From UBA1765 sp045629945 (GTDB taxonomy: Bacteria; Fibrobacterota; Fibrobacteria; Fibrobacterales; Fibrobacteraceae): DNA of 64,000 bases. Location of the stretch: the NCBI GenBank assembly GCA_045629945.1, contig JAZQSE010000024.1, positions 61,325 to 125,324 of the forward strand. The letters are read 5' to 3'. Position 1 is the stretch's first letter; every line of letters starts with the position of its first letter. The notes beneath the pieces were generated by a model that saw only the letters and a program-made list of their open reading frames with translations, searched no databases and was not told the origin of the DNA. Of the stretch, positions 8,086 through 16,716 are shown one piece after another. Both the position numbers and the translations under genes were made by a program.

Positions 8086-9111
8086 TTGTTCGGCTTATTT
8101 TCTTGTGATATTGGAATTGATTTAGGCACAGCAAATACGCTTGTGCATGTAGCAAAACAGGGGCTTGTAATTAACGAACCAACTGTTATTGCGGTAGATG
8201 TAAAAAACAATCGTGTGGCGGCGATTGGTTCTGAAGCAAAGAAAATGCTTGGTCGTACACCAGATGATTTATTGCGAGCCGTTCGCCCGATGCGTGATGG
8301 TGTTATTGCTGAATTTGACTTGGTTGAAACACTTTTAACAACATTTATCAAGCGCGTTCAAAAGTATCCTTTGTTTATTGTTCATCCGCGTGTGGTGGTT
8401 GGTGTTCCATCTGGAATTACTGAAGTAGAAAAACGTGCAGTGATTGACGCAGCAACACATGCTGGTGCAAAAGAAGTTCATCTTGTGCATGAACCAATGG
8501 CTGCAGCAATTGGTATGGGAATACCAGTTGAAGACCCTACTGGGAATATGGTCGTTGATATTGGTGGTGGTACTTCTGATATTGCTGTGATTGCGTTGAA
8601 TGGTATTGCTTGCCAGAGTTCTGTCCGTACGGCTGGTGATGAAATGGATGAAGCAATTATCCGTTATATGCGTCAGATGTATAACTTGGGTGTTGGCCCT
8701 ACAAGTGCTGAACAGATTAAAATTAAAATTGGTTCAGCATTCCCATTAGAAGAAGAATTGACAATGGAAGTAAAAGGTCATGACCATATTGCGGGCATGC
8801 CACGCACCGTAACCATTACAAGTGAAGAAATTCGCGAAGCTTTGAATGAGCCAATTACAGCTATTATCGATACTATTAAGGATACTTTGAGCAGAACTGC
8901 TCCAGAACTTTCTGCCGATATTTATGATAAAGGAATTATCATGACGGGTGGTGGTTCTCTTCTTCGCGGATTAGATGCGAAAATTCGCCAGGTGACCGGT
9001 CTTTCTGTAAATGTGATAGATGATTCTCTCATTTGTGTATGTAAAGGTACTGCACGTATTTTGGAAGATTTGGAAAAATATCGCCCTGTATTGATTGCTT
9101 CTTCTAATTAG
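8086..9111 (+). CDS. mreB: Rod-shape determining actin homologue MreB
   Basis: A 341-residue cytoplasmic actin-like ATPase that forms membrane-bound filaments guiding peptidoglycan synthesis in rods. Visible: DIGIDLGTANT (phosphate 1, about 8-18), VVDIGGGTSDIAVI (phosphate 2, about 156-170) and the adenosine motif MTGGGSLLRGLD (about 286-297). The start is TTG at 8086 with AAGGA upstream; the length and N-terminus (MFGLFSCDIGIDLGT) fit the family. First gene of mreBCD-mrdA-rodA. Confidence 0.97.
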   Translation: MFGLFSCDIGIDLGTANTLVHVAKQGLVINEPTVIAVDVKNNRVAAIGSEAKKMLGRTPDDLLRAVRPMRDGVIAEFDLVETLLTTFIKRVQKYPLFIVHPRVVVGVPSGITEVEKRAVIDAATHAGAKEVHLVHEPMAAAIGMGIPVEDPTGNMVVDIGGGTSDIAVIALNGIACQSSVRTAGDEMDEAIIRYMRQMYNLGVGPTSAEQIKIKIGSAFPLEEELTMEVKGHDHIAGMPRTVTITSEEIREALNEPITAIIDTIKDTLSRTAPELSADIYDKGIIMTGGGSLLRGLDAKIRQVTGLSVNVIDDSLICVCKGTARILEDLEKYRPVLIASSN

Positions 9112-9132
9112 GTTTAATAGGAGACTTTATTG

Positions 9133-9957
9133 ATGCTGAAGCTTGGCGGAATTTTCCGTAAGTTTTGTGCCTTTGGGCGCGGTATCTTAGTTTTGGCATT
9201 TTTATTGTTTGTGGCTTCTAGTATGCGGCTTTTGCCGATGCCTGCCAAAGAGCGATTGACATCTGCATTCTTATCAACAGTTTTTTACCCTGTGCAATAT
9301 TTAGTGGCTTCTGTTGATGATTTTCGAAATGTTTTAGGGGAAAATGAAAAATTAAAAGAAGAAAATGCAAGACTTCGTTTAGAGTTGGATTACGCAAGAG
9401 ATGGCTTACGTGAGTTAGTGCGTCTGCGGGCTTTAGTGCGTTTTGATAACCATTGGGATTATCCTATAGTGACGTCCCGAATTATTGGACGTAATCCTGG
9501 ACGGTTGGTAACAACTCTTATTGTGAATCGTGGCTTGGCTGATGGTTTAAAAACAGATATGCCTGTTTTTTCAATGTCCGGATTGGTTGGACGTGTGGCG
9601 AAAGTAGCTTCTCACCATGCACAAGTACAAGTTATTGTAGATCCGAATTTAAAATTTTCTGTTTTGAATATGAGAACCCGGACTGTGGGATTTGCCGAAT
9701 CCTTTGATGGTAAAAGGCTTGCGGCTACAGTGCCAGCACACGCTGGAATCCGGGAAGGGGATACTTTAGTGACTTCTGGGTTAGGAGGCATTTTCCCTAA
9801 AGGAATAGGCGTTGGTGTGGTTAAAGAAATTGTACCTCATGATATGGATGTGCTTTCTACAATGGTAATACAACCATTTCAGGAAGTGAGTCAATTAGAA
9901 GAAGTCTTTATAATGCAAAAAGAACCGGATTGGATTGTTCGGGAGCTTTTAGAATGA
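9133..9957 (+). CDS. mreC: Rod-shape determining protein MreC
   Basis: A 274-residue protein with one N-terminal TM helix (about 15-35), a coiled coil (ENEKLKEENARLRLELDYARD, about 72-92 in two parts) and the periplasmic MreC double beta-barrel domain with GRNPGRL, VNRGLADGL and VTSGLGGIFPKGIGVG. It links MreB and the peptidoglycan synthases. ATG 9133 follows TAGGAGAC; a TTG at 9130 is less likely. Its end overlaps the mreD start (ATGA). Confidence 0.95.
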   Translation: MLKLGGIFRKFCAFGRGILVLAFLLFVASSMRLLPMPAKERLTSAFLSTVFYPVQYLVASVDDFRNVLGENEKLKEENARLRLELDYARDGLRELVRLRALVRFDNHWDYPIVTSRIIGRNPGRLVTTLIVNRGLADGLKTDMPVFSMSGLVGRVAKVASHHAQVQVIVDPNLKFSVLNMRTRTVGFAESFDGKRLAATVPAHAGIREGDTLVTSGLGGIFPKGIGVGVVKEIVPHDMDVLSTMVIQPFQEVSQLEEVFIMQKEPDWIVRELLE

Positions 9958-10448
9958 AAAAGTTGCAAGTGATTATTACCATTTTTGCGTTTCTGCTTTG
10001 CGTTATTTTGCAAACGACTGTTGCAAAATGGATTTCTGTGTTTGGAGCAACGCCTGATTTTTTGTTGATTTTTATTGTGTATTTAGCATTTAAACAAGGA
10101 ACGGTTGCTGCTGCGTTGTGGGGATTTTTAATCGGTTTTTGTTGTGATATTTATGGCCCTGTGGAATGGCTTGGGTCTGCAACAATTGCGATGACTTTAC
10201 TAGGTTTTTTAGTTGGTTTGTTAGAAGCCCGTTTTTTAACTCTGAGATTGAGTTTAAGGATAGTGATTTTAGCATTGGGTTTTGTTTTCTATGATTTGAT
10301 TTTCCTTTCTTTGACGACACTTTCTCATAGTGAGATGACGCATTTCTTTTTAACTCGTTCTATACCGAATGGTATTTATACAGTTATTTGTGGTACTTTG
10401 ATTTTCTATTTCTTGTTCCGTAGTAAACACAGAAAAACTCATGTCTAA
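9954..10448 (+). CDS. mreD: Rod-shape determining membrane protein MreD
   Basis: A 164-residue polytopic membrane protein (about five helices) of the MreD family. It contains FGATPDFLLIFIVYLAFKQG and GFCCDIYGPVEWLGSATIAM, typical of MreD positions. ATG 9954 overlaps the mreC stop by four bases, and its own end overlaps mrdA by eight, so it is translationally coupled on both sides. An upstream in-frame TTG is rejected. Confidence 0.9.
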   Translation: MKKLQVIITIFAFLLCVILQTTVAKWISVFGATPDFLLIFIVYLAFKQGTVAAALWGFLIGFCCDIYGPVEWLGSATIAMTLLGFLVGLLEARFLTLRLSLRIVILALGFVFYDLIFLSLTTLSHSEMTHFFLTRSIPNGIYTVICGTLIFYFLFRSKHRKTHV

Positions 10449-12303
10449 GGCACTGAATGGAAATGAAGAACTTCAAAACCGGAATATGAAAGTTCTGGCT
10501 TTTCTGGTGTTAGTTTGGGGAGCGTTTTGTGTATTAGGGATAAGGCTTTTTTATTTGCAATATGTGCATTATGAAGATAATTTTGCACGTTCGGAAAATA
10601 ATCGTATCCGACGAATGGAAATAGATGCAGAACGTGGTTTTATTTTTGATAGGAATGGAAAAGTTCTTGTGCGTAACAGACCATCTTATCAAATAGTTCT
10701 TGATGCACAACGTATGCCTAAATCGCGAGAAGCTAAAGACGCTTTATTTAATTTGTTATTAGGAATTAAAGATTCTTCTGGGCGTAGAATGATTGATTCA
10801 GCCTCGCTTGATACGGCTTTTCAGCGTTCAGTATGGATAAAAAACAGACCTATCCGGATTTTAGAAGATGCTTCGCCTGAAGAAGTTTCAATAATTGAAG
10901 AACATTCACATGAATTGCCAGGAATTTATGCAATAACGGAGTCTCGTAGAGATTACCCTTATGGAACATTAGCGGCACATGCATTGGGGTATACAAGTGA
11001 AATTTCTGAAAAACAACTTGAAAAACCCGAGTATAAGGATAAGTATAATCCTGGGGATAGAATTGGACAAAAAGGGCTTGAACAGCAATATGATGAAGAA
11101 TTTCGTGGGAAAGATGGTGTAAGAACGGTTGAAGTGAATGCTTTTGGGCGAATTGTAAGTGAAATCAAAGGTATGGGTGAAGAACCTGCTTTGCCTGGGC
11201 TGCATTTGGTTTCAACTCTTGATTTGCGAGTACAAGAAGCGGCTGAAAAAGCTTTGCCTGATTCTGTGAAAGGGGCTATTGTTGCTATTGACCCACGTAA
11301 TGGAGAAATTCTCGCTATGGTGAGTTCTCCACGTCTTGACCCGAATGTTTTTTCTTTGAAAAGACGGGAGAGAAATCGCGGTTGGGCAAAGGTTGCTCTT
11401 GATTCTACAAGACCGTTGTTGAATAGAGCTATTGCAGGAGTTTACCCCCCAGCATCTATTTTTAAATTAGTGACGTCTGGGGCCGGATTAGAACATGGCT
11501 TACTTTCTGTGAACAAATATTACCCACACCTTTGTGATGGTGGCTACCGTTTTGGAAACCGTTATCAAAAATGTTGGGGAGTGCATGGAAACTTGAATGT
11601 GGTTAATGCTTTAAGACTTTCTTGTGACGTTTATTTTTATCAGGCAGGGCTTGAAATCGATATGGAACGAATTAATGAGTTTGGACGTCGATTTGGCTTA
11701 GGTGAAGAAGTTTTAGGTATCGATATTCCTGGCGAAAGACGTGGTTGGCTTCCTGATTCGGCGAGTTTTAATAAAAGAAATAAACGTTCTGGTTGGCGTT
11801 GGGCAAGAGGTTTGATTTTGAATTTATCGATTGGACAAGGGCAATTAGTAACACCTTTACAACAAGCAGTTCTTGTGGGGTCATTGGCTACAAATGCTGG
11901 CGTATACAAGCCTCATTTAATGAAAGAATTACGTGATAGGAATGGAATGGTTGTTAAAAAATTTGAACCAGAAATTATTCGATCTGGAACGATGAAAGAA
12001 ACAACGCATAAGGTTATTTTAGCTGGTTTAGATTCTGTGGTAAACCATCCTGGCGGAACAGGAAAACGTGGTGCTGTAAAAGGGATTCGTGTCGGTGGAA
12101 AAACAGGTTCTGGTGAATGGAAGAAAGGAGAAAAAACTCACGCTTGGTTTGCAGGTGTCGCTCCACTTTATGCTCCAGAAATAGCTGTCTCTGTGATTCT
12201 TGAAGCGGCTGGTGGCGGTGGCGCGCTTGCCGCGCCGATTGCAAGACAAGTAATGGAAGCTTATTTTTCAAGAGATTCTTTAACGATAGGAAACAACCCA
12301 TGA
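10441..12303 (+). CDS. mrdA: Penicillin-binding protein 2 (elongation transpeptidase)
   Basis: A 620-residue bitopic enzyme that cross-links peptidoglycan in the elongasome. TM helix at about 20-40, PBP dimerisation domain (about 60-240, with RGFIFDRNGKVL and GQKGLEQQYDEEFRG), then the transpeptidase domain. The active-site serine is S339 in PPASIFK, the second motif is SCD in LSCDVYFY (about 394), and KTG lies at about 553-555 (GGKTGSGEW). It overlaps mreD (8 bases) and rodA (4 bases). Confidence 0.96.
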   Translation: MSKALNGNEELQNRNMKVLAFLVLVWGAFCVLGIRLFYLQYVHYEDNFARSENNRIRRMEIDAERGFIFDRNGKVLVRNRPSYQIVLDAQRMPKSREAKDALFNLLLGIKDSSGRRMIDSASLDTAFQRSVWIKNRPIRILEDASPEEVSIIEEHSHELPGIYAITESRRDYPYGTLAAHALGYTSEISEKQLEKPEYKDKYNPGDRIGQKGLEQQYDEEFRGKDGVRTVEVNAFGRIVSEIKGMGEEPALPGLHLVSTLDLRVQEAAEKALPDSVKGAIVAIDPRNGEILAMVSSPRLDPNVFSLKRRERNRGWAKVALDSTRPLLNRAIAGVYPPASIFKLVTSGAGLEHGLLSVNKYYPHLCDGGYRFGNRYQKCWGVHGNLNVVNALRLSCDVYFYQAGLEIDMERINEFGRRFGLGEEVLGIDIPGERRGWLPDSASFNKRNKRSGWRWARGLILNLSIGQGQLVTPLQQAVLVGSLATNAGVYKPHLMKELRDRNGMVVKKFEPEIIRSGTMKETTHKVILAGLDSVVNHPGGTGKRGAVKGIRVGGKTGSGEWKKGEKTHAWFAGVAPLYAPEIAVSVILEAAGGGGALAAPIARQVMEAYFSRDSLTIGNNP

Positions 12304-13565
12304 AAAAAGATTCGATACTTGGAAAAACGAAAAAAATGGATTGGTTGTTTATTGCAACGACCTTTGTTCTTATGGGAATAGGGGTTTTGCTTGTTTATTC
12401 GGCAACAGCTTTTACGCCTGGGATTCCTTTTTATCAGAATTTTTGGTTTAAACAAATAATTTATTTTGCAGCAGGTGTTGTTGTTGCTGTAGGTTTGACA
12501 TTGGTAAAAATTACTTTTTGGCGTAATTTAGCTTTGCCCTTGTATTTACTTTCTATTGTATTGCTTGTTGTGGTTTTATTTTTTGCAGGAGATGTAAAAG
12601 GTGCAGGACGTTGGATTGATTTAGGCTTTTTTAAATTACAACCATCAGAATTTGCAAAAATTGCATACTTGTTAATGATTTCAACTTGGCTTTCCAGGCA
12701 TCCTGTTGATTTTTTAAAAATGAAAACTTTTGTGATGCCTTTTTTCTTGTTCATTGTGCCATTTGTGTTGGTTTTAAGGCAACCTGATTTAAGTACAGCT
12801 CTTGTATTTACAATGGTTACGCTTACTTGTCTATTTATGGCTGGGTTACATTTAAGTGAAGTCTTTTTTATCATAAGCCCATTTTTTTCTGTAATATTAT
12901 CGCATTCTCAGATTGCCTATTCGCAGTTACTTTGGGGGGCTTTTATTTGCATTCTAGGCTTTTTGCTTTATCGTAGACGTTTACCTATAGTTTTTACTTG
13001 TGTCATATTTTTAGTGAATATTTTTGCCGGATATATGAGTACAATGGCTTGGAACCATCTAGAGCCTCACCAGCAAAAACGAGTGGAGACTTTCTTTAAC
13101 CCAATGGCTGATCCGAAAGGAGATGGGTATCAAGTATTGCAATCTATGACAGCAATTGGTTCTGGCGGAGTAACTGGAAAAGGTTATGGAAATGGAACGC
13201 AGACGAATTTAAGTTTTTTACCAGAAGAACATACGGATTTTATTTTTAGCGTTCTTGGAGAACAATTTGGTTTAATGGGCTGCTTAATTGTTTTGGGACT
13301 TTATTTCTTGTTTTTATGGAGAGCAATGGAAATAGCAAAAATGTATTCTCATCCGTTTGTAACGCTTGTGACTTCAGGAGTTTGTGCTATATTCTTTTTT
13401 CATATAACGGTTAATATTGCAATGACTATAGGCTTAATGCCTGTGACTGGTTTACCTTTACCCTTTCTTTCTTATGGCGGGTCTTTTGCAATGACTTGTA
13501 TGTTCCTTGTGGGGCTTCTTTGTAATATGCGATTACAAGGTTATAAAATGAAAGGGCGAAATTAA
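12300..13565 (+). CDS. rodA: SEDS peptidoglycan glycosyltransferase RodA
   Basis: A 421-residue polytopic membrane protein that polymerises glycan strands with PBP2. SEDS signatures: KGAGRWIDLGFFKLQPSEFAK (in two parts, about 100-120), QPDLSTALV, the catalytic-Asp region EEHTDFIFSVLGEQFG (about 310-325), and GLMPVTGLPLPFLSYGGS near the C-terminus. It overlaps the mrdA stop (ATGA). It ends the elongation operon; no clear terminator separates it from comF. Confidence 0.96.
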   Translation: MKKDSILGKTKKMDWLFIATTFVLMGIGVLLVYSATAFTPGIPFYQNFWFKQIIYFAAGVVVAVGLTLVKITFWRNLALPLYLLSIVLLVVVLFFAGDVKGAGRWIDLGFFKLQPSEFAKIAYLLMISTWLSRHPVDFLKMKTFVMPFFLFIVPFVLVLRQPDLSTALVFTMVTLTCLFMAGLHLSEVFFIISPFFSVILSHSQIAYSQLLWGAFICILGFLLYRRRLPIVFTCVIFLVNIFAGYMSTMAWNHLEPHQQKRVETFFNPMADPKGDGYQVLQSMTAIGSGGVTGKGYGNGTQTNLSFLPEEHTDFIFSVLGEQFGLMGCLIVLGLYFLFLWRAMEIAKMYSHPFVTLVTSGVCAIFFFHITVNIAMTIGLMPVTGLPLPFLSYGGSFAMTCMFLVGLLCNMRLQGYKMKGRN

Positions 13566-13655
13566 ATTTTAAAATAAAAAGTTTCTTTTTTCTTGCTTTA
13601 GGCGTTTCTTTATATAGAGGACTGTTAAAAGTTTTACTTTATAAGGAGATGTTTT

Positions 13656-14360
13656 ATGCGTTTAAAAGGAATCGTTTCTAGATTTTTATTTGGGTCGGTT
13701 TGTCTTTCTTGTGGTTGTGGCGAAAATCCTCTAGACCCTTGGCTATGTGAAAATTGCCGGGAATTACTTTTAAAAGAGCGCCATGGAAGTGCTGTTTCTG
13801 AAAATGCTTTTTCTCTGTACAATATGGGGCCAGTTAGTCGTGCATTAATTCATGGATTAAAATATTCTTCAATGCCAGGTTTAGCGGCGTATTTAGTGAA
13901 GTCTGCAGGAGAGACATTAAAAAATTTTAAAGAATGGCTTTCTTTGGAAGGAAATGTATTTTTTGTGCCTGTCCCGCTCCATCCATCTCGATTCAGAGAA
14001 AGGGGGTATAATCAGACAGAAAAAGTTGCACTTGCGTTAGCTGCTTATTGTAATGGGAAAGTCTGGAAAGCTTTAGGGCGCAGGACTTTTTCTGTTTCTC
14101 AAACAAAACTTTCTAAATCAGAACGAGTTTTGAATGTAGCAGGAGCCTTTGTTTTAAAAAAACGGATGAATGTGAAAAAAGAAGATTGCGTGGTGATAGT
14201 AGATGATGTTTTTACAACGGGGGCAACGACAGGAGCATGTGCTTATGCGTTAAAACGAAATGGTTATCACAATATTAAGATTTGTTCTTTGCTTTATGAA
14301 AAACCTATTTCGGCAGAATTGGATTTTGTTGCCGATAAACAAGAAGATTGGTTGTTGTAA
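13656..14360 (+). CDS. comF: ComF-family amidophosphoribosyltransferase-like protein
   Basis: A 234-residue protein of the ComF/GntX family, linked to DNA uptake and recycling in competent bacteria. The N-terminus has a Cys4 zinc finger (CLSCGCG ... LCENC, about 16-37). PVPLHPSRFRERGYNQTE (about 108-125) is diagnostic for ComF, and VVIVDDVFTTGAT (about 182-194) is the PRPP-binding loop. ATG 13656 follows AAGGAG. The 90-base gap after rodA shows no terminator, so it may be cotranscribed with the rod operon. Confidence 0.92.
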   Translation: MRLKGIVSRFLFGSVCLSCGCGENPLDPWLCENCRELLLKERHGSAVSENAFSLYNMGPVSRALIHGLKYSSMPGLAAYLVKSAGETLKNFKEWLSLEGNVFFVPVPLHPSRFRERGYNQTEKVALALAAYCNGKVWKALGRRTFSVSQTKLSKSERVLNVAGAFVLKKRMNVKKEDCVVIVDDVFTTGATTGACAYALKRNGYHNIKICSLLYEKPISAELDFVADKQEDWLL

Positions 14361-14380
14361 AATTTCTAATATTTTGTGGT

Positions 14381-15181
14381 ATGAAAAGGCCGGTTGTTTT
14401 GATTGGAATGGGCGTTATGGGAAAACGCCATAAAGAGCGCTTGTTAAAAAAAGGTTTTGAAGTTATTCAAGAGTTGGATTCGTATGAGTCAGTTGATGCG
14501 TTTTTTCAAGGAAATGAGAATGGATTTTTAGAAAGAAAAATACTGTTTATTGCGTCTCCGGCAAATACGCATTTTGAATATGTTAAAAGAGGTCTTTTAA
14601 AAGGATTTGATGTTTTTGTTGAAAAACCGGTTGCCTTGAATGTTACAGAAGTTGCTGAATTGGAACAATTAGCGATACAACAAAAAAGAATTTTATTTCC
14701 TGGTCATAGTGAGCGTTATCATGCTGGTTTTGGTATTTTAGAAAAAACATTTAATGATTTTAAAAAAGGGAAAGTATCTTTTTTTCGCCACAATAACTAT
14801 TCAAAAAGAGGAAGAGATGTTTCTGTTGCTCTTGATTTAATGGTGCATGATCTAGAGATGTTTTTTGCTTTAACGAAGTCTAAGGATTATGAAATTTTAT
14901 CTTGTAGAGTTTTTTCAGAAGATGCCGTAGAATTAGAAATTTGCAGCGGAACTTGGGTGGGCTTTTTTAGTGTGGATAGATGTGCAGAAATTTTACGGAG
15001 AGAAATTTTGTTAGAAAATGAATTAAAGCAAGAAAAAATATTTTTTGCTGATTGTAATGAGTTTGATGCACTAGAAAAAGAACATGAAGTCTTTTTTTCT
15101 AAAGAGTATGATGATTTAAAAGAAGAAATGTTTAGTGCTAAATTGGCTGTAGAAATAGCTTCAAAAATGGTTTCTGTTTAG
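14381..15181 (+). CDS. Gfo/Idh/MocA-family NAD(P)-dependent oxidoreductase
   Basis: A 266-residue protein. The N-terminal Rossmann fold is shown by VLIGMGVMGKRHKERL (about 6-21). ASPANTHFEYV and FDVFVEKPVAL (about 88-98) contain the EKP motif used in catalysis and cofactor binding. The C-terminal half is shorter than usual for the family. The substrate is unknown, probably a sugar or related ring. ATG 14381 is preferred to a TTG 33 bases upstream that would overlap comF. No Shine-Dalgarno site; TATTTTG lies 4 bases before the ATG, weakly like the leaderless pattern seen elsewhere. The C-terminus ends 4 bases past the convergent ZIP gene end. Confidence 0.82.
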   Translation: MKRPVVLIGMGVMGKRHKERLLKKGFEVIQELDSYESVDAFFQGNENGFLERKILFIASPANTHFEYVKRGLLKGFDVFVEKPVALNVTEVAELEQLAIQQKRILFPGHSERYHAGFGILEKTFNDFKKGKVSFFRHNNYSKRGRDVSVALDLMVHDLEMFFALTKSKDYEILSCRVFSEDAVELEICSGTWVGFFSVDRCAEILRREILLENELKQEKIFFADCNEFDALEKEHEVFFSKEYDDLKEEMFSAKLAVEIASKMVSV

Positions 15182-15963
15182 AACGCTAATAAAACATCAC
15201 AAAGCATCATTAAGACAAATCCAAAGATTAAACAAAATGTGGCAAAAGACTCGTTACCTTGGTGATGCGTTTCTGGGATAATTTCATCAGAAATAATGAA
15301 AAGCATAGCGCCACCAGTTATCCCTAAAATAACAGGGTAAGAAAGTTCAGCAAAGCCTACAGCTAAAACTCCGATTAAACCGCCAACAAATTCCAATAAG
15401 CCAGTTAGAGAAGCAATTAAAAAAGAAAAGAAGCGTTTGTAACCGGCAGCAAATAAGGCTATGGCAACGGAGAGACCTTCAGGAATATTTTGTAAGGCTA
15501 TTCCAAGTGTTAAAGAGGTCCCATTTGAAACATTGTTCCCGGCAAAACCAACACCAACAGCCATACCTTCTGGTAAATTGTGAATGGCAATAGCGATAAC
15601 AAAGAGCCAGATTTTTTTTAAATGTTTGGCAGTTTCTAGCCCGTGATGCCCCATTTCAAAATGTTCATGAGGAATTAAATGGTTTAAAAGCCACACAAGG
15701 AGTGTTCCCATTAAAATGCCTGTTACGACAATAATGGTTCCTATTTTTTCTTCAAAACCAAGTGCTTGGGCTGCCTCTAATCCAGGTAAAATTAAACCAA
15801 AAAATGTAGCGGCAAGCATAATGCCTGCTGCAAAACTCATCATGGCATCTTTAAATTTTTGACTTTTGGTGGGAGTGATGAATACGGCTGCGGCTCCAAT
15901 TGCAGTTGCCGACCCTGCAATTAAACTTGCTAATGCACCTTGCCAAGCGATAGAAGAAATCAT
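15178..15963 (-). CDS. ZIP-family divalent metal transporter
   Basis: A 261-residue protein with eight predicted TM helices. The metal-binding helices carry HNLPEGMAVGVG (TM4) and QNIPEGLSVAIA (TM5), the ZIP signature; a His-containing loop (HEHFEMGHHG) lies between TM3 and TM4. It imports Zn2+ or another divalent metal into the cytoplasm. It overlaps the upstream batE-like gene (ATGA), so it is cotranscribed with batD-batE, which is an unusual pairing. Confidence 0.93.
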   Translation of the reverse strand: MISSIAWQGALASLIAGSATAIGAAAVFITPTKSQKFKDAMMSFAAGIMLAATFFGLILPGLEAAQALGFEEKIGTIIVVTGILMGTLLVWLLNHLIPHEHFEMGHHGLETAKHLKKIWLFVIAIAIHNLPEGMAVGVGFAGNNVSNGTSLTLGIALQNIPEGLSVAIALFAAGYKRFFSFLIASLTGLLEFVGGLIGVLAVGFAELSYPVILGITGGAMLFIISDEIIPETHHQGNESFATFCLIFGFVLMMLCDVLLAF

Positions 15964-16715
15964 GGGATAATACTTACATCAGAAAGTGAAACAAAGCCGC
16001 GGACGCGTTCGCCGATAGATATTTCTACCCATTTTCCCTGAAGAGATAAAACTTGAAAAACAGTTCCTTCTGAAATTGTATTTAAAGTTGAATTTTTTTC
16101 GTTTGGGCCGCTAAAAACATCTGTGTTTGATGCGGTGACGACACCACGGGAGTCGGTTTCAGTTTGATAAATTTTATAGCCGGCACTAGAAAGAATGGTG
16201 CAAAAGATAAGTGACAAAAGAAAGAGAAAACCGATAGAAATATTTTTTGCTTTCGGAGAATGGAGAGCTATTCTTAAAAAGGCTAATAAACTCATAAGCC
16301 AAAGAAGAATACCTAGTAAAATGAGTTGAGATTTTAAACTTAAAAAATGGTGTAGTGTGAATAATGTGGAAAGAATAGGATTTTCTTCTGTCGTAGATTC
16401 TACTTTGTCGCGAGTTTGTGCTTTCGCTAAATGGAGATTGTAAATGATGTCTTTATCGGTCGGAGAAAACTTTAATGCGTATTCATAATAGAATATGGCT
16501 TTACCAATTTTCCCGAGTCTGTAGTAAGCGTTACCTAAATTATAAAGAACCTCGGCATTGGTTAAACCTTTTTCGACTTGAGAATTCCAAAGAGAAATAG
16601 CTTCTTCATAATTATTTTGTTCGTAGGCAGTAGAGGCATTTTGTAAAATAGTTTCAGGCTTTTCTGAAGCAAATGCTGATACGATGCAGAATAAAAGGAA
16701 AAAGAAAAATTTCAT
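15960..16715 (-). CDS. BatE-like TPR and SH3-domain membrane protein
   Basis: A 251-residue protein. ATG at 16715 is chosen because GGAGG sits upstream (inside the end of batD) and it gives a clean signal peptide (MKFFFFLLFCIVSAFAS). Residues about 20-115 form TPR repeats (AYEQNNYEEAISLW, LYNLGNAYYRLGKIGKAIFYYEYALKFSP). Two TM helices follow (about 130-180), then a C-terminal bacterial SH3 domain (about 195-250, SGPNEKNSTLNTISEGTVFQVL). This TPR-TM-TM-SH3 plan matches BatE of the Bacteroides aerotolerance (Bat) system. The start is one base after the batD stop. Confidence 0.85.
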   Translation of the reverse strand: MKFFFFLLFCIVSAFASEKPETILQNASTAYEQNNYEEAISLWNSQVEKGLTNAEVLYNLGNAYYRLGKIGKAIFYYEYALKFSPTDKDIIYNLHLAKAQTRDKVESTTEENPILSTLFTLHHFLSLKSQLILLGILLWLMSLLAFLRIALHSPKAKNISIGFLFLLSLIFCTILSSAGYKIYQTETDSRGVVTASNTDVFSGPNEKNSTLNTISEGTVFQVLSLQGKWVEISIGERVRGFVSLSDVSIIP

Positions 16716-16716
16716 T

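Noticed and set aside
14367..14383. Leaderless start for the Gfo/Idh/MocA gene
   Set aside because: TATTTTG-TGGT-ATG is similar in spacing, but the box deviates from TAnnTTTG and the gene may simply be cotranscribed with comF; kept only as a note.
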